Shown: positions 35,082 through 43,879 of the stretch, piece by piece
Position numbering within the stretch: position 1 is the first letter of the stretch
Layout of the letters: every line of letters starts with the position of its first letter
Made by a program: the position numbers and the translations under genes
The notes under the pieces: generated by a model
Databases searched by the model: none
What the model saw: only the letters and a program-made list of their open reading frames with translations
Told to the model about the DNA's origin: nothing
Assembly (NCBI GenBank): GCA_963727045.1
Contig: CAVSES010000002.1
Span: 868,001 to 932,000, forward strand
Source of the DNA: Bog-1198 sp963727045
Lineage (GTDB): Bacteria; Pseudomonadota; Gammaproteobacteria; Steroidobacterales; Steroidobacteraceae
Length of the DNA: 64,000 nucleotides
Reading direction: 5' to 3'

Positions 35082-37108
35082 GCTTCGCCCACCCCGCGTG
35101 GCTGCCGGTAGGCGTGCTCGCCTGTCTTTGTCTCCTGTGGATGTGGCGCCGCTACGATGCACGCCAGCACTCCGCGCTTGCGCGCTTCGTCGCCGCCCAC
35201 CTGAGGACGCAGCTCACGCAGTCGGTGTCGATCGGCCGGCGGCGCGCTCAACGGTTTCTGCTGTTCGCTTCGGTGGCGCTGCTGTTCGTGGCGCTTGCCG
35301 GTCCGCTCCTCGGGTTTCGCTGGGAAGAGATCAGCCGGCGCGGCAACGAAATCGTGTTCGCAATCGACACGTCGCGCAGCATGTCGACCCCCGACGTGAA
35401 GCCCGATCGACTGACGCGCGCCAAACTCGCCATCGACGATTTCACCAATCGGCTGGACGGAGATGCGGTGGGACTCGTGGCCTTCGCCGGCAGCGCCTTT
35501 CTGGTCTGTCCCATCACCCTCGACTATGGCGCGTTTCACGAGTCGTTGAATGCCGTGGACACCGGCATCATTCCGCGCGGGGGCACCAACATCGCAAGCG
35601 CCATACGGGAGGCTGACACCGCGCTGCGGCGCAGGCCGGGCAGCGACAGGATCTTGATCCTGGTCACCGACGGCGAGGATCTGGCGGGCGATGCAGTCAC
35701 CGCGGCCCAGGCGGCCGCGCGGGAGGACGGACTCAAGATCTACACCGTCGGCGTGGGCACACCGCAGGGGGATCTCATCCCGCTGTCGGCAAACCAGCGC
35801 GGCGGATTCGTGAAGGACGAAGCGGGCGAGTTCGTCAGATCCCGGCTCGACGAACCCGCGCTCAAGGGGATTGCCGCCGCCACAGGCGGCCTCTATTCCC
35901 CCTTGGGCGCTCAGGCTCAGGGGTTCGACTACATTTACCAGGCCGCGCTCGCCCCCCTGCTGAAACACGATCTCGCCTCGCGCCGGCAGAAGATCTACAC
36001 GCCGCGCTATCAATGGCCGCTCGCCGCATCGTTGGGCCTGCTGCTCGTGAGCCTGCTGGTCGGTACCCGCCGCCGTTCGCGGGCGTCCGCCCCGTCGCTG
36101 CGCGCGGCGCGGACCCCGCTCAATGCGGCTGCGCTGTCTTGGGTGATATGGCCGCTTCTCCTGGCTCCGCCCGCGTCGCTTCGCGCATCGCCGGCGAATG
36201 CCGATGATGCCTACAAGCGGGGAGATTTCGCCACCGCCGCAAAGGAGTATGCAGAAGCCGCGCGGCGCGATCCGAAAAAGCCGGTGCTCGCGTTCAACGC
36301 CGGAACGGCCGCGTACAAGGCCGGACAGTTTCCGCAGGCGGCGAAGGCTTTTCAGCAGTCGATCAACCTCGTTCCCTCCGGGGAAGCCCGCCGTCTCGCG
36401 GACCAGGAGGACGCCTACTACAACTTGGGCAATACGCTGTACCGGAGCGGGCAGAAAACCGAGGAGACGGATCCGAAGCAAACCCTCGACACCTGGGCCC
36501 AGGCGGTGAAGGCGTACGACACCGCCCTGCAGCTTCGCGGCACCGACGCGGACAGCAAATTCAATCGCGACTTCGTGAATCGCAAGATCGAAGAACTGAA
36601 GAAGAAGCAGCAGAACCAGCCCCAGAATCAGCAGGACAATTCGCAGGGCAATTCTCAGCAGAATGAACCGCAGAACTCGCCGCAGAATCAGCAGCAGAAT
36701 CAGCAGAAGTCGGCGCAAAATTCCGGGCAGCCGCCGAAACCGTCCCAACAGCCCCCACCGCAACAACCGCCCCAGCAACAGCCGGGGCAGCAGCCGCCAC
36801 CGCAACAGGGCCAGCAACCGCCGCCCGATCAGAAGCCATCGCAGGCGCAGCAGCCTCCGAACGGAGGCCAGCCGAAGGCGGGCAACGGTCAACCCAAGCC
36901 CGCTCCCGGCGCCGAGCCGCCGCCCAAGGAGCCCGCGCAGGGCGGCGCCGATCAGGACGATGCCCAACGGCTGCCCGGTCAGATGAGCCGCGAGGAAGCG
37001 CGCCAGCTGCTCGACTCGGAAAAGGGTGAGGAGCGGCGCGCGCACGGCCTGCCCTTCGCGCGCCGCCAACCCGACTCACCGCCCGATGATCCGGTCAAAG
37101 ATTGGTAG
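35078..37108 (+). CDS. batB: BatB-BatC fusion: VWA domain, membrane helix, TPR and Gln/Pro-rich tail
   Basis: A 676-residue protein beginning with GTG at 35078, preceded by CGGAGG. The N-terminal part is BatB-like: two helices, then a VWA domain with metal site AIDTSRSMSTP and LLILVTDGED-like text (here LILVTDGEDLAGD). After another membrane segment (YQWPLAASLGLLLVSLLVG) comes a BatC-like TPR region (DAYKRGDFATAAKEYAEAAR; then ADQEDAYYNLGNTLYRSGQ). The last 170 or so residues are a low-complexity Gln/Pro/Asn tail ending in SREEARQLLDSEKGEE. Fusion of BatB and BatC is seen in other proteobacteria. It overlaps batD by 23 bases. Confidence 0.92.
   Translation: MSFAHPAWLPVGVLACLCLLWMWRRYDARQHSALARFVAAHLRTQLTQSVSIGRRRAQRFLLFASVALLFVALAGPLLGFRWEEISRRGNEIVFAIDTSRSMSTPDVKPDRLTRAKLAIDDFTNRLDGDAVGLVAFAGSAFLVCPITLDYGAFHESLNAVDTGIIPRGGTNIASAIREADTALRRRPGSDRILILVTDGEDLAGDAVTAAQAAAREDGLKIYTVGVGTPQGDLIPLSANQRGGFVKDEAGEFVRSRLDEPALKGIAAATGGLYSPLGAQAQGFDYIYQAALAPLLKHDLASRRQKIYTPRYQWPLAASLGLLLVSLLVGTRRRSRASAPSLRAARTPLNAAALSWVIWPLLLAPPASLRASPANADDAYKRGDFATAAKEYAEAARRDPKKPVLAFNAGTAAYKAGQFPQAAKAFQQSINLVPSGEARRLADQEDAYYNLGNTLYRSGQKTEETDPKQTLDTWAQAVKAYDTALQLRGTDADSKFNRDFVNRKIEELKKKQQNQPQNQQDNSQGNSQQNEPQNSPQNQQQNQQKSAQNSGQPPKPSQQPPPQQPPQQQPGQQPPPQQGQQPPPDQKPSQAQQPPNGGQPKAGNGQPKPAPGAEPPPKEPAQGGADQDDAQRLPGQMSREEARQLLDSEKGEERRAHGLPFARRQPDSPPDDPVKDW
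36605..36950 (+). repeat. Low-complexity Gln/Asn/Pro-coding repeat region within batB-batC
   Basis: The DNA here is a run of near-repeats of cagaa(t/c)cag and ccgcaacagcc, encoding first glutamine/asparagine-rich text (QNQPQNQQDNSQGNSQQNEP) and then proline/glutamine-rich text (PPPQQPPQQQPGQQPPPQQG). It is an unstructured periplasmic or cytoplasmic linker in the BatC part and a likely site of repeat-number variation. The reading frame remains open through it. Confidence 0.85.
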
Positions 37109-38975
37109 CGTGCGCACTCGTTCTGCATGTCGGATTCGACCATGGGCGGCGGCCGCGGGCCTGCTGCTCGCGCTCATCGGGGCCGTGGGATCCCGGGTGA
37201 TGGCAGCCGTATCGTCGGCCGAATCGGTGGATGCTTCGATCGAACCCTCGCAGATCGCTCTTGGCGAATCCGCTCAGCTCACCATCTTCACCTCGGGCAG
37301 CGGCACCCTGTCGGTGTCGCTGCCGGTGGTATCCGGCTTGGAGTTTCGCGTCGTCGGTCAGTCTCGACGGATCGAAATCATCAACGGTTCGGCGATCTCC
37401 TCCACATCGACCATCATCCGGGTCACGCCCGAAGAGGCCGGAGTATTCACCATCCCGGGCCCCACTCCGAAGTCGCCCCCTCTCGTGCTTCGAGTGACGC
37501 CGAGCGGCGGCGGCGCACCCTCGGTGCCGCCCAAGGGTTCCACCTTGCCGGGTCTCAATTCACTCCTGCGCGGCGGAGCCGACGTCAACGGCATTCGCCT
37601 GACACCCGACGGCTCCGCCTTCGTGCGTCTCGAGGTGCCCAAGCATGAACTGTACGTGGGCGAAAGCATTCCCGCGGAAATTCAGGTCGGCCTTCGCAAC
37701 GGGTTCGCCGCCTCCAACAGTTTGCCCAAGCTCAACAGCGGCGACTTCACGCTCAACAATCTCTCGTTCCAGCCGGAACGCAGCGCAAAGATCCTCGATG
37801 GCAAGTCCTTCACGTTGTTCACATGGCACAGCCTGCTGGCGCCGATCAAGCCGGGCACTTACTCGCTCAACTTCTCGATCCCGGCCACCGTGCGCATCCG
37901 CACTCAGCCGCGCGGCGATTCGATGATCGACGATCTCATGGGCGACCCCTTCATGCAGAATCTGTTCGGCGCGAGCATTACGAAGAACATCACGGTGACG
38001 AGTCCTGACGCGGCGTTTACGGTCCTGCCCCTGCCGGCCGAAGGGCGTCCCGCCGACTTTGGCGGTGCCGTCGGCTCGTTCAAGATCAGCACGGATGTTT
38101 CCTCGGCGACCAATACGGCGGGCGATCCCCTCACGCTTCGCCTGCACGTGAGCGGCGCCGGCACCTTCGATCGCGTCGACAGCAGCATGCTGGCCGCCGA
38201 TGCTCGTTGGAAGACATACCAGCCCAAGGCGGCCTTTCACCAAACGGATGCCGCGGGATATCGCGGGGAGAAGGTCTTCGAACAGCCGCTCATCGCCTCC
38301 CAGCCGGGGGTCAATACCATCCCCCCGTTGGCGTTCAGCTACTTCGATCCCGGGACGCGCCACTTCGAAACGGTGCACAGCGCACCGCTCACCGTGACCG
38401 TCGCCCCGTCGGCCGCCGACAGCGCGGCGCCGCCGCCTCCGGCGCTGGCGAACTCCGCAGCCGCGAATGGCGAGGATTCCCACGGCCTGCGACCGGATCA
38501 CGCGGAGACCGGCGCGCGCGTCGATTCCTTGATTCCGCCGTATTTCCAGCCGCGATTCTTCGCCGTGCCCTCGGTGCTCGCGTTTCTGTTCGGCGGCGCA
38601 TGGGTCGCGCTGCGCCGCCGGGAACGCCGGGAAAACGACATCCGAAGAGCGCGCGAGCGCGCGAGATCGCAGATGACCCGCGCCGCGCTCACGCAGATGG
38701 CAGCAGCGTCCAACGGCGCCGATGCGGTTTCGTTCTTCAACGCCGCACGATCGGCATTGCGGCAATCGTTGGGCGCCCGTTGGCAGATCGTGCCTGAACA
38801 GATCGGCCCGGCGGAGGTGGACGCACGGTTCGACGGCAGCGATCGCGACGACGTCCTCAAAATCTTCGCGCTCGCGGATGAAGCCAACTATTCCGGCGGC
38901 GGCCTGCAGGCGGCCGATTTCGACCGGTGGACCCAGCTCGTTCGCCGTCAAGTCGCCGAGGAGGCGTCGCCGTGA
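37086..38975 (+). CDS. batD: BatD-like protein
   Basis: A protein of about 629 residues, the BatD/oxygen-tolerance family. It has a signal peptide (PWAAAAGLLLALIGAVGSRV), repeated beta-sandwich domains including DASIEPSQIALGESAQLTIF and ELYVGESIPAEIQVGLRNG, then a membrane helix near residue 510 (FFAVPSVLAFLFGGAWVAL) and a cytoplasmic helical tail. ATG 37086 overlaps the preceding gene by 23 bases; GTG 37110, one base after that stop, is an alternative that gives a cleaner signal peptide. The end overlaps the next gene by four bases. Confidence 0.92.
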   Translation: MIRSKIGSVRTRSACRIRPWAAAAGLLLALIGAVGSRVMAAVSSAESVDASIEPSQIALGESAQLTIFTSGSGTLSVSLPVVSGLEFRVVGQSRRIEIINGSAISSTSTIIRVTPEEAGVFTIPGPTPKSPPLVLRVTPSGGGAPSVPPKGSTLPGLNSLLRGGADVNGIRLTPDGSAFVRLEVPKHELYVGESIPAEIQVGLRNGFAASNSLPKLNSGDFTLNNLSFQPERSAKILDGKSFTLFTWHSLLAPIKPGTYSLNFSIPATVRIRTQPRGDSMIDDLMGDPFMQNLFGASITKNITVTSPDAAFTVLPLPAEGRPADFGGAVGSFKISTDVSSATNTAGDPLTLRLHVSGAGTFDRVDSSMLAADARWKTYQPKAAFHQTDAAGYRGEKVFEQPLIASQPGVNTIPPLAFSYFDPGTRHFETVHSAPLTVTVAPSAADSAAPPPPALANSAAANGEDSHGLRPDHAETGARVDSLIPPYFQPRFFAVPSVLAFLFGGAWVALRRRERRENDIRRARERARSQMTRAALTQMAAASNGADAVSFFNAARSALRQSLGARWQIVPEQIGPAEVDARFDGSDRDDVLKIFALADEANYSGGGLQAADFDRWTQLVRRQVAEEASP

Positions 38976-39649
38976 GGCGCCCGGCCACCCTTGGGTCGCT
39001 GATCCTCGCCCTTGCCCTTGCCCTCATTGGCGCATCCCCGGGCCGCGCCGCACCGGCACAGCCGGGCTATTCGGCGTCCGCCCTCTACAACCAGGCGAAC
39101 GCCTACGCGCGTCAGGGAAAGCCGGGGTTGGCGGTCCTCAATTACGAACGCGCGAAATTGCTGGATCCCAATGATCCGGACATCGACGCCAATTTGCGTC
39201 AAGTGCGGCAATCGGCCGGGCTGCCGCCGGAATCTCGCAGCCTCTTCGAGCGCGCGGCACGATTCGCCAACCCGCAAATCCTTGCCTGGGCCGGGCTCGC
39301 CGGCTTCCTCTGCTGGGGCGCGAGCGTGCTCGCGCGAAAATTGTTCCCGGGGTATCGCAGCTGGCTCGGCGCGTCGGCCACCATCGGCTTCCTGGCGGCG
39401 GGCGCTGCGCTCTGCGACGCCGCCGCATTGTGGCCGATGCTTCACGAAGCCGTGGTGGTCACCCGTACCGCAACGGCCCGCGTGTCGCCGGTACCCATGG
39501 GAGAATCGCTGTTCGAGCTGCGCGAGGCGGAAACCGTCGAAACGATATCGCGGCACGACAGCTTCGTCATGGTGCAAACCCGCGCCGGCCGCAAAGGTTG
39601 GGTATCGGCCGACAGTCTCGCACCGGTCGTGCCGCGCGTGCGGCCTTAG
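38972..39649 (+). CDS. BatE-like protein with TPR and SH3 domains
   Basis: A 225-residue protein with GTG start at 38972 (preceded by GAGGAGG) overlapping batD. A signal peptide is followed by a single TPR-like unit (SASALYNQANAYARQGKPGL; AVLNYERAKLLDPNDPD), two membrane helices (ILAWAGLAGFLCWGASVLA and LGASATIGFLAAGAALC), and a bacterial SH3-like domain at the C terminus (TRTATARVSPVPMGESLFEL; RAGRKGWVSADSL). This matches the BatE position at the operon end and suggests an envelope-binding role. Confidence 0.9.
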   Translation: MRRPATLGSLILALALALIGASPGRAAPAQPGYSASALYNQANAYARQGKPGLAVLNYERAKLLDPNDPDIDANLRQVRQSAGLPPESRSLFERAARFANPQILAWAGLAGFLCWGASVLARKLFPGYRSWLGASATIGFLAAGAALCDAAALWPMLHEAVVVTRTATARVSPVPMGESLFELREAETVETISRHDSFVMVQTRAGRKGWVSADSLAPVVPRVRP

Positions 39650-39750
39650 GAGACCATCTCCCGATCCATCCACGTCTCGAGCATGGCGCGAAGTTGCTCA
39701 ACGTCGAGGGACTTGGCCAAGAAGTCACGCCAGATCACAGTTTCAGCCCC
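39646..39750 (-). pseudogene. Possible receiver-domain C-terminal relic
   Basis: On the minus strand the frame ending at 39646 reads AETVIWRDFLAKSLDVEQLR and continues AMLETWMDREMVS before a stop. The DFLAK-S-LDVEQLRAML pattern matches the end of response-regulator receiver domains (normally ...YLAKPFDVEQLRAML...), with Ser in place of the usual proline. No upstream receiver sequence is recognised, since the same strand is then occupied by the DUF2891 gene ending at 39770. It fills most of the 120-base gap between the Bat operon and DUF2891. Chance similarity cannot be excluded. Confidence 0.35.
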
Positions 39751-39769
39751 TGGTCTCCTGGCTACCGTC

Positions 39770-40879
39770 TCAAGGATGAATGCCGGCTTCGCTGGTTAGG
39801 TACACCGCGAAGGTTCCGAGCCAGTGGCCGCCCTCATAATGCTCGCCCGTCACAGCCGGAAGTGCGGCCTCACGATGCCGCGCCGCAAGCGCGCGCAGGA
39901 TCGGGACCCGCGCATCGCCCGGCGCCAACGCATGCGCGATGCCCTCCAGCATCCAGGCGCGGCTCAAGTTGAGTCCGTCGATATGGGCGAGCTTGGGATC
40001 CGCTCGATCGGTCACCACCGCGGGTTCAAGCGCGGTCGGAGCCGACTTTCGAAGTCCGGGCAGGAAGGCGGACAGCCAGCGGCTGAAGGCGGCGGGGCTC
40101 TGCACGCGGCGCATGAAATCCGCCTCGGCGAGGCAGGGCGACAAGAAATCCTGGCCGGACGGTTCGTAGTTGAGCGGGCAGTTTCGGTCACTGGAGTAGA
40201 ACCGCCGTGCCGCGTCGCCCAGCACGCCGCGCATCTCCGCATCGCCGGCAATCTCCGCCCAGTCCCAGATCAAACCGAACGAGAACGCGGTCTGGTCGTG
40301 CTCGCCGACGCGAATCGCATAATGAAGCTTGGGAATCCAGCTCTTCAGCCGCGAGGCCGATTCAGCTTCCAGGGGCCGCAGGGTCATTGCCCACTCCCGC
40401 GCCTGCGGGTCATCCCAGGAACGCAGCTCCGCCGACAATCGCAGCAGCCATGCGAGGCCGTACGGCCGCTCGAATGACGCCCGGCCGGCGTGCTTAAGAT
40501 AGGCAACCTCGCCGGCGATGTTCCCGGGCGTCAGACTGCGGGCGAGTTCCGCCCGCGCCGCGGCGGCGAAGGGCGAGTCCGGATTGAGACGCACCAACCG
40601 CGCGAGCAGCCAGTGGCCGTGGACGTCCGAGTGCCAGTCGAAGCAGCCATAGAAGGCGGGTGTGAGCCGATGCGGGGGAATCGCATCGGCGTCGCCGTCC
40701 ATCGTGTGGCTGATGTGGTTGGGATATTCCGCGTGCAGACACCTGAGCGCGAGGTCGGCAAATCGAGCCGTCGCAGCGGGATCGATGGGAGCCGCTCCTT
40801 CGGCCGGTGCGCCGCGCGCGGCGGCACCCACCGCATTGATTGATACTAGAACCACCGCGAGGTAGGTTGCACGGTACAT
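39770..40879 (-). CDS. DUF2891 family secreted protein
   Basis: A 369-residue DUF2891 protein with an N-terminal signal peptide (MYRATYLAVVLVSINAVGAA). The family hallmark is CLHAEYPNHISHTM followed by HRLTPAFYGCFDWHSDVHGH; later segments are RPYGLAWLLRLSAELRSWDD and FLSPCLAEADFMRRV. The helical repeat architecture suggests an alpha/alpha-barrel of the kind seen in sugar-active enzymes, but no activity is established. Periplasmic location is expected. It is divergent from the DUF5996 gene over 114 bases. Confidence 0.9.
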   Translation of the reverse strand: MYRATYLAVVLVSINAVGAAARGAPAEGAAPIDPAATARFADLALRCLHAEYPNHISHTMDGDADAIPPHRLTPAFYGCFDWHSDVHGHWLLARLVRLNPDSPFAAAARAELARSLTPGNIAGEVAYLKHAGRASFERPYGLAWLLRLSAELRSWDDPQAREWAMTLRPLEAESASRLKSWIPKLHYAIRVGEHDQTAFSFGLIWDWAEIAGDAEMRGVLGDAARRFYSSDRNCPLNYEPSGQDFLSPCLAEADFMRRVQSPAAFSRWLSAFLPGLRKSAPTALEPAVVTDRADPKLAHIDGLNLSRAWMLEGIAHALAPGDARVPILRALAARHREAALPAVTGEHYEGGHWLGTFAVYLTSEAGIHP

Positions 40880-40993
40880 GATGGGTCCTTTGAAGCTTTT
40901 GGCCAGCAGTACGTCATCCTAAGACAAGCGCGCTGCGGTGCAAATCGATGGAGGGTGACTAATGGCGGACGTTGCGACCTTAAGGCGAATCCG

Positions 40994-41929
40994 ATGACTC
41001 CGCTTTGGCCCGAACTCAAGTACGAGGCGTGGCAGGACACGTGCGCCACCCTGCATCTCTGGACGCAAATCGTCGGCAAGATCCGCCTGATGCAGACGCC
41101 GTGGCTGAATCACAGCTGGCACGTGCCGCTGTACGTCAATTCCCGCGGACTGACCACCTCACCCATTGCGCATGGATCGCGCACATTCGACATCCAATTC
41201 GATTTCCTCGACCATGTGCTCGACATCACCGTCAGCGACGGCGGCGCGAGACGCTTCGCCCTTGAGCCGCAGAGCGTCGCGGATTTCTATGCCGCGGTGA
41301 TGGCGGCGCTTCGGGATCTCGGCACAGCGGTCGACATCAATGAACAGCCCTGCGAGATCGCCTCCGCAACGCCCTTCAGTCTGGATCGGGTGCATGCGGC
41401 GTACGATCCTGTGTACGCACGGCGCTTCTGGCAGGTTCTGCTGCGCACGGACCGCGTTTTGAAAAAATTTCGCACCGGCTTTCTCGGCAAGTCGAGTCCG
41501 GTGCATTTCTTTTGGGGGAGCTTCGATCTCGCCGTCACCCGCTTTTCGGGACGCCGCGCGCCGCCCTTCGCGGGCAAGATTCCGGGCCTCGCGCCGGAGG
41601 TGATGCGGGAGGCTTATTCTCATGAGGTGAGCAGCGCAGGATTCTGGCCCGGCGGCAATGGCATCGATTACGCGGCGTTTTATTCATACGCCTACCCCGT
41701 GCCCGCCGGGTTTCGCGAATCGCCCGTGCGTCCCGCGGAAGGCTTCTTCAGCGAACCGCTCGGCGAATTTCTGCTGCCTTACGAGGCCGTCCGTGCGGCG
41801 GCCGAGCCGGAGGCGGCCCTGTTGAATTTTTTGCAAAGCACCTACGAGGCAGCCGCCCGGTGCGCGGACTGGGATCGTGCATCGCTCGAATGCGCCCTGG
41901 GAAGCCCCTGCGTGCCCCGCGAATCATGA
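40994..41929 (+). CDS. DUF5996 family protein
   Basis: A 311-residue cytoplasmic protein of the DUF5996 family. It begins with PLWPELKYEAWQDTCATLHL and has WLNHSWHVPLYVNSRGLTTS, FDIQFDFLDHVL and SSPVHFFWGSFDLAVTRFSG, all characteristic of this widespread but unstudied family. The ATG at 40994 follows an AAGGCG motif; the upstream in-frame GTG at 40955 adds unlike sequence. No membrane segments, known catalytic motif or partner gene can be identified. Confidence 0.9.
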   Translation: MTPLWPELKYEAWQDTCATLHLWTQIVGKIRLMQTPWLNHSWHVPLYVNSRGLTTSPIAHGSRTFDIQFDFLDHVLDITVSDGGARRFALEPQSVADFYAAVMAALRDLGTAVDINEQPCEIASATPFSLDRVHAAYDPVYARRFWQVLLRTDRVLKKFRTGFLGKSSPVHFFWGSFDLAVTRFSGRRAPPFAGKIPGLAPEVMREAYSHEVSSAGFWPGGNGIDYAAFYSYAYPVPAGFRESPVRPAEGFFSEPLGEFLLPYEAVRAAAEPEAALLNFLQSTYEAAARCADWDRASLECALGSPCVPRES

Positions 41930-41996
41930 TCCAAGGGGGGGCATCGACTTCGAACTTGAATCGGCCTATACATATCCCAAATTTGAGGGCACCAAC

Positions 41997-43097
41997 ATGA
42001 CACCGTACGGCTTGCGAGGTTATTGGTCGGTCTTGCGGCGCGGCACCGGGCCGGCCTTGGTTTTATGCATTGTCGCCGCGGGCTCGCTGAGTGCGGCCGG
42101 TGCGGCGCGCGCGGCTGACGCAGCGGCCGCGGGGTCGAAGGCGGAATTCGGTGGGCAATGCGTGCAGGGGCTCGCCGAGGGCCAGCATGTAAAGACCGAC
42201 TGCACGAGCACCTGGGTCGACAAGGACGGCAAGACCTACTGTTTCAGCAATGACGGCGCCAAAAAGTCATTCCTGCAAAACCCCGCTGAAAATCTCGAGC
42301 GCGCCCGCTCCTTCGCGGCCGCGAGCAATGTGGAGGCCACCGAAAAGGCCATGCAGGACTTCACCGGGAGCGACGCCGAAGCGCTGGTCAAAGAGTCGAT
42401 CAGCACCAAGGTCAAGGCGAACAATGGCATTTTCCCGTTCGAAGACCCGCTGCACGGAGATCAGTTGAAGTTGATCTACGACGACGTCGATTTCACCCGC
42501 ACCATCGACGGATACGGCTTCTTTCCGGACGTGAAGTTTCATGACTCGCAGGATGCGCAGAAAAAGTACCTGATTGATTTCTGGGTCATCCCGCAGGACG
42601 GCAAGCTTGCGGTGCAGGAAGTGCGCATCTACAAGGAACCGCTCAAGTCGGAGGGGGCCTGGACCACCATGGCCCGCCAGCCCATCCCCTGGTGGTGGAT
42701 CCCTGCCTCCGAACATCCGGGCCATCTGGCCACGAAGCGCGGCTGGGAAGTGATGTCGGCGGTCGAACAAAGCGCGGTGAAGGAAAGCTTGAAAAACAAC
42801 GGTGTGTTCAAGCTCAAGGATGACAAGACCGGCAAGGAATTGGAGCTCGAGTTCATCGACACTCACCAGCCGGTGAGGCAGCTCGACGACGGCCACTACT
42901 TTGCATGCACCGACTTTCGCGTCGTCGGCACCAAGGATCAGATTTACGATGTCGACTTCTGGGTGAGCGACAAGGACGGCGCCATGACCGTCGATCAGAC
43001 CAAAGTGCACAAGGTGCCGGAACTCAAGAGCGGCCAGTGGGTCCAGGTGCCGCGATACGAATGGAAGGACTTAGGCTCCTCGCACGTCGTCCCCTGA
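41997..43097 (+). CDS. Secreted protein with YHS-like segment and duplicated domain
   Basis: A 366-residue protein with a signal peptide (to about residue 40, GAARAADA). Residues about 46-105 resemble a YHS domain (FGGQCVQGL, WVDKDGKTYCFSNDGAKKSF with paired cysteines). Two copies of an otherwise unrecognised domain follow: residues 131-218 and 261-345. Corresponding pieces are VKESISTKVKANNGIF and VKESLKNNGVF, YLIDFWVIPQDGKLAV and YDVDFWVSDKDGAMTV, and KEPLKS and KVPELKS. The product probably acts in the periplasm, perhaps on a metal or small ligand. ATG 41997 is chosen because the signal peptide follows it directly. Confidence 0.82.
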   Translation: MTPYGLRGYWSVLRRGTGPALVLCIVAAGSLSAAGAARAADAAAAGSKAEFGGQCVQGLAEGQHVKTDCTSTWVDKDGKTYCFSNDGAKKSFLQNPAENLERARSFAAASNVEATEKAMQDFTGSDAEALVKESISTKVKANNGIFPFEDPLHGDQLKLIYDDVDFTRTIDGYGFFPDVKFHDSQDAQKKYLIDFWVIPQDGKLAVQEVRIYKEPLKSEGAWTTMARQPIPWWWIPASEHPGHLATKRGWEVMSAVEQSAVKESLKNNGVFKLKDDKTGKELELEFIDTHQPVRQLDDGHYFACTDFRVVGTKDQIYDVDFWVSDKDGAMTVDQTKVHKVPELKSGQWVQVPRYEWKDLGSSHVVP

Positions 43098-43111
43098 CTC
43101 TGAGGCCTGCG

Positions 43112-43774
43112 CTACCTTGCGTCGCGTCCTTCGCGGGAATTGGCGACGAGCTTTTTCAAGAACGCCAGATTGGCGACGCCCGGGAGAATTTGCAGGCCGA
43201 CGACGAAACCCGGCGTCCCATCGAGGGTGAGCGCATGCGCCTCGGCGTCGTTGCGCGCGAGAAGCGCGGCGATCTCTTTGGCATGCCGGGTGCGGTCTTT
43301 TTTCAGGGTGTCCATGTCGAGGCCCGCTTTGCTCAGGATCGCATCCACTTGATCGTTCTGCCGCAGGCGCGGGCCGCCGATCAGTGCGTCGTGAGCGACC
43401 AGATACTTGCCTTGCCATCCAGCCGCGAGAGCCGATGAGGCCGCGTACACCGACACGGGACCCAAAACAGGCCAGTCCTTGTAGATGAGGGCAATCTTGG
43501 GATCCTCGCCCAGCAATGCCTGCAAGGTGGGCACCACAGTCTTGCAATAGGGGCAGTTGTAGTCGAAGTACTCGACGATGGTCACGTCCGCCTGCCGGGA
43601 GCCCACGGGTTCCGTTCCCGGATTGGCGAGCATCTGCTTCCGCCCTTCGGGGGTGATGAGGTCCAGGTCCTCCGCCTGCGACCCGGGCGGCGCCTGTTGC
43701 GCCGGAGCGGCATTCAGCAGGAGCGCGCACGCCAACGCCGAGATAGCGATTCGAATCATCCGCATGCGGCTCAT
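43112..43774 (-). CDS. DsbA-family thioredoxin-fold protein
   Basis: A 220-residue periplasmic thiol-disulfide oxidoreductase. A signal peptide (residues 1-25) is followed by a thioredoxin fold with active-site Cys74-Pro-Tyr-Cys77 (in YFDYNCPYCKTVVP) and the cis-proline loop in LDGTPGFVVG. It resembles the BdbD/Com1-like DsbA subgroup, in which the fold is interrupted by a helical insert. It may oxidise or isomerise secreted proteins. It converges on the duplicated-domain secreted protein (14 bases between stops). Confidence 0.92.
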   Translation of the reverse strand: MSRMRMIRIAISALACALLLNAAPAQQAPPGSQAEDLDLITPEGRKQMLANPGTEPVGSRQADVTIVEYFDYNCPYCKTVVPTLQALLGEDPKIALIYKDWPVLGPVSVYAASSALAAGWQGKYLVAHDALIGGPRLRQNDQVDAILSKAGLDMDTLKKDRTRHAKEIAALLARNDAEAHALTLDGTPGFVVGLQILPGVANLAFLKKLVANSREGRDAR

Positions 43775-43879
43775 CCTAACCCAAACGAGCGATCCATTTC
43801 GCAGCGCGGCGCCGATTCGCTGCGCGCCAGCGATCCGGCACGTCGGCGATTCCGGTCGCAGCGGCCATATTCGCTGACT

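Noticed and set aside
36605..36950. CRISPR or satellite array
   Set aside because: The repeats are codon-level low complexity inside an open reading frame without regular spacers.
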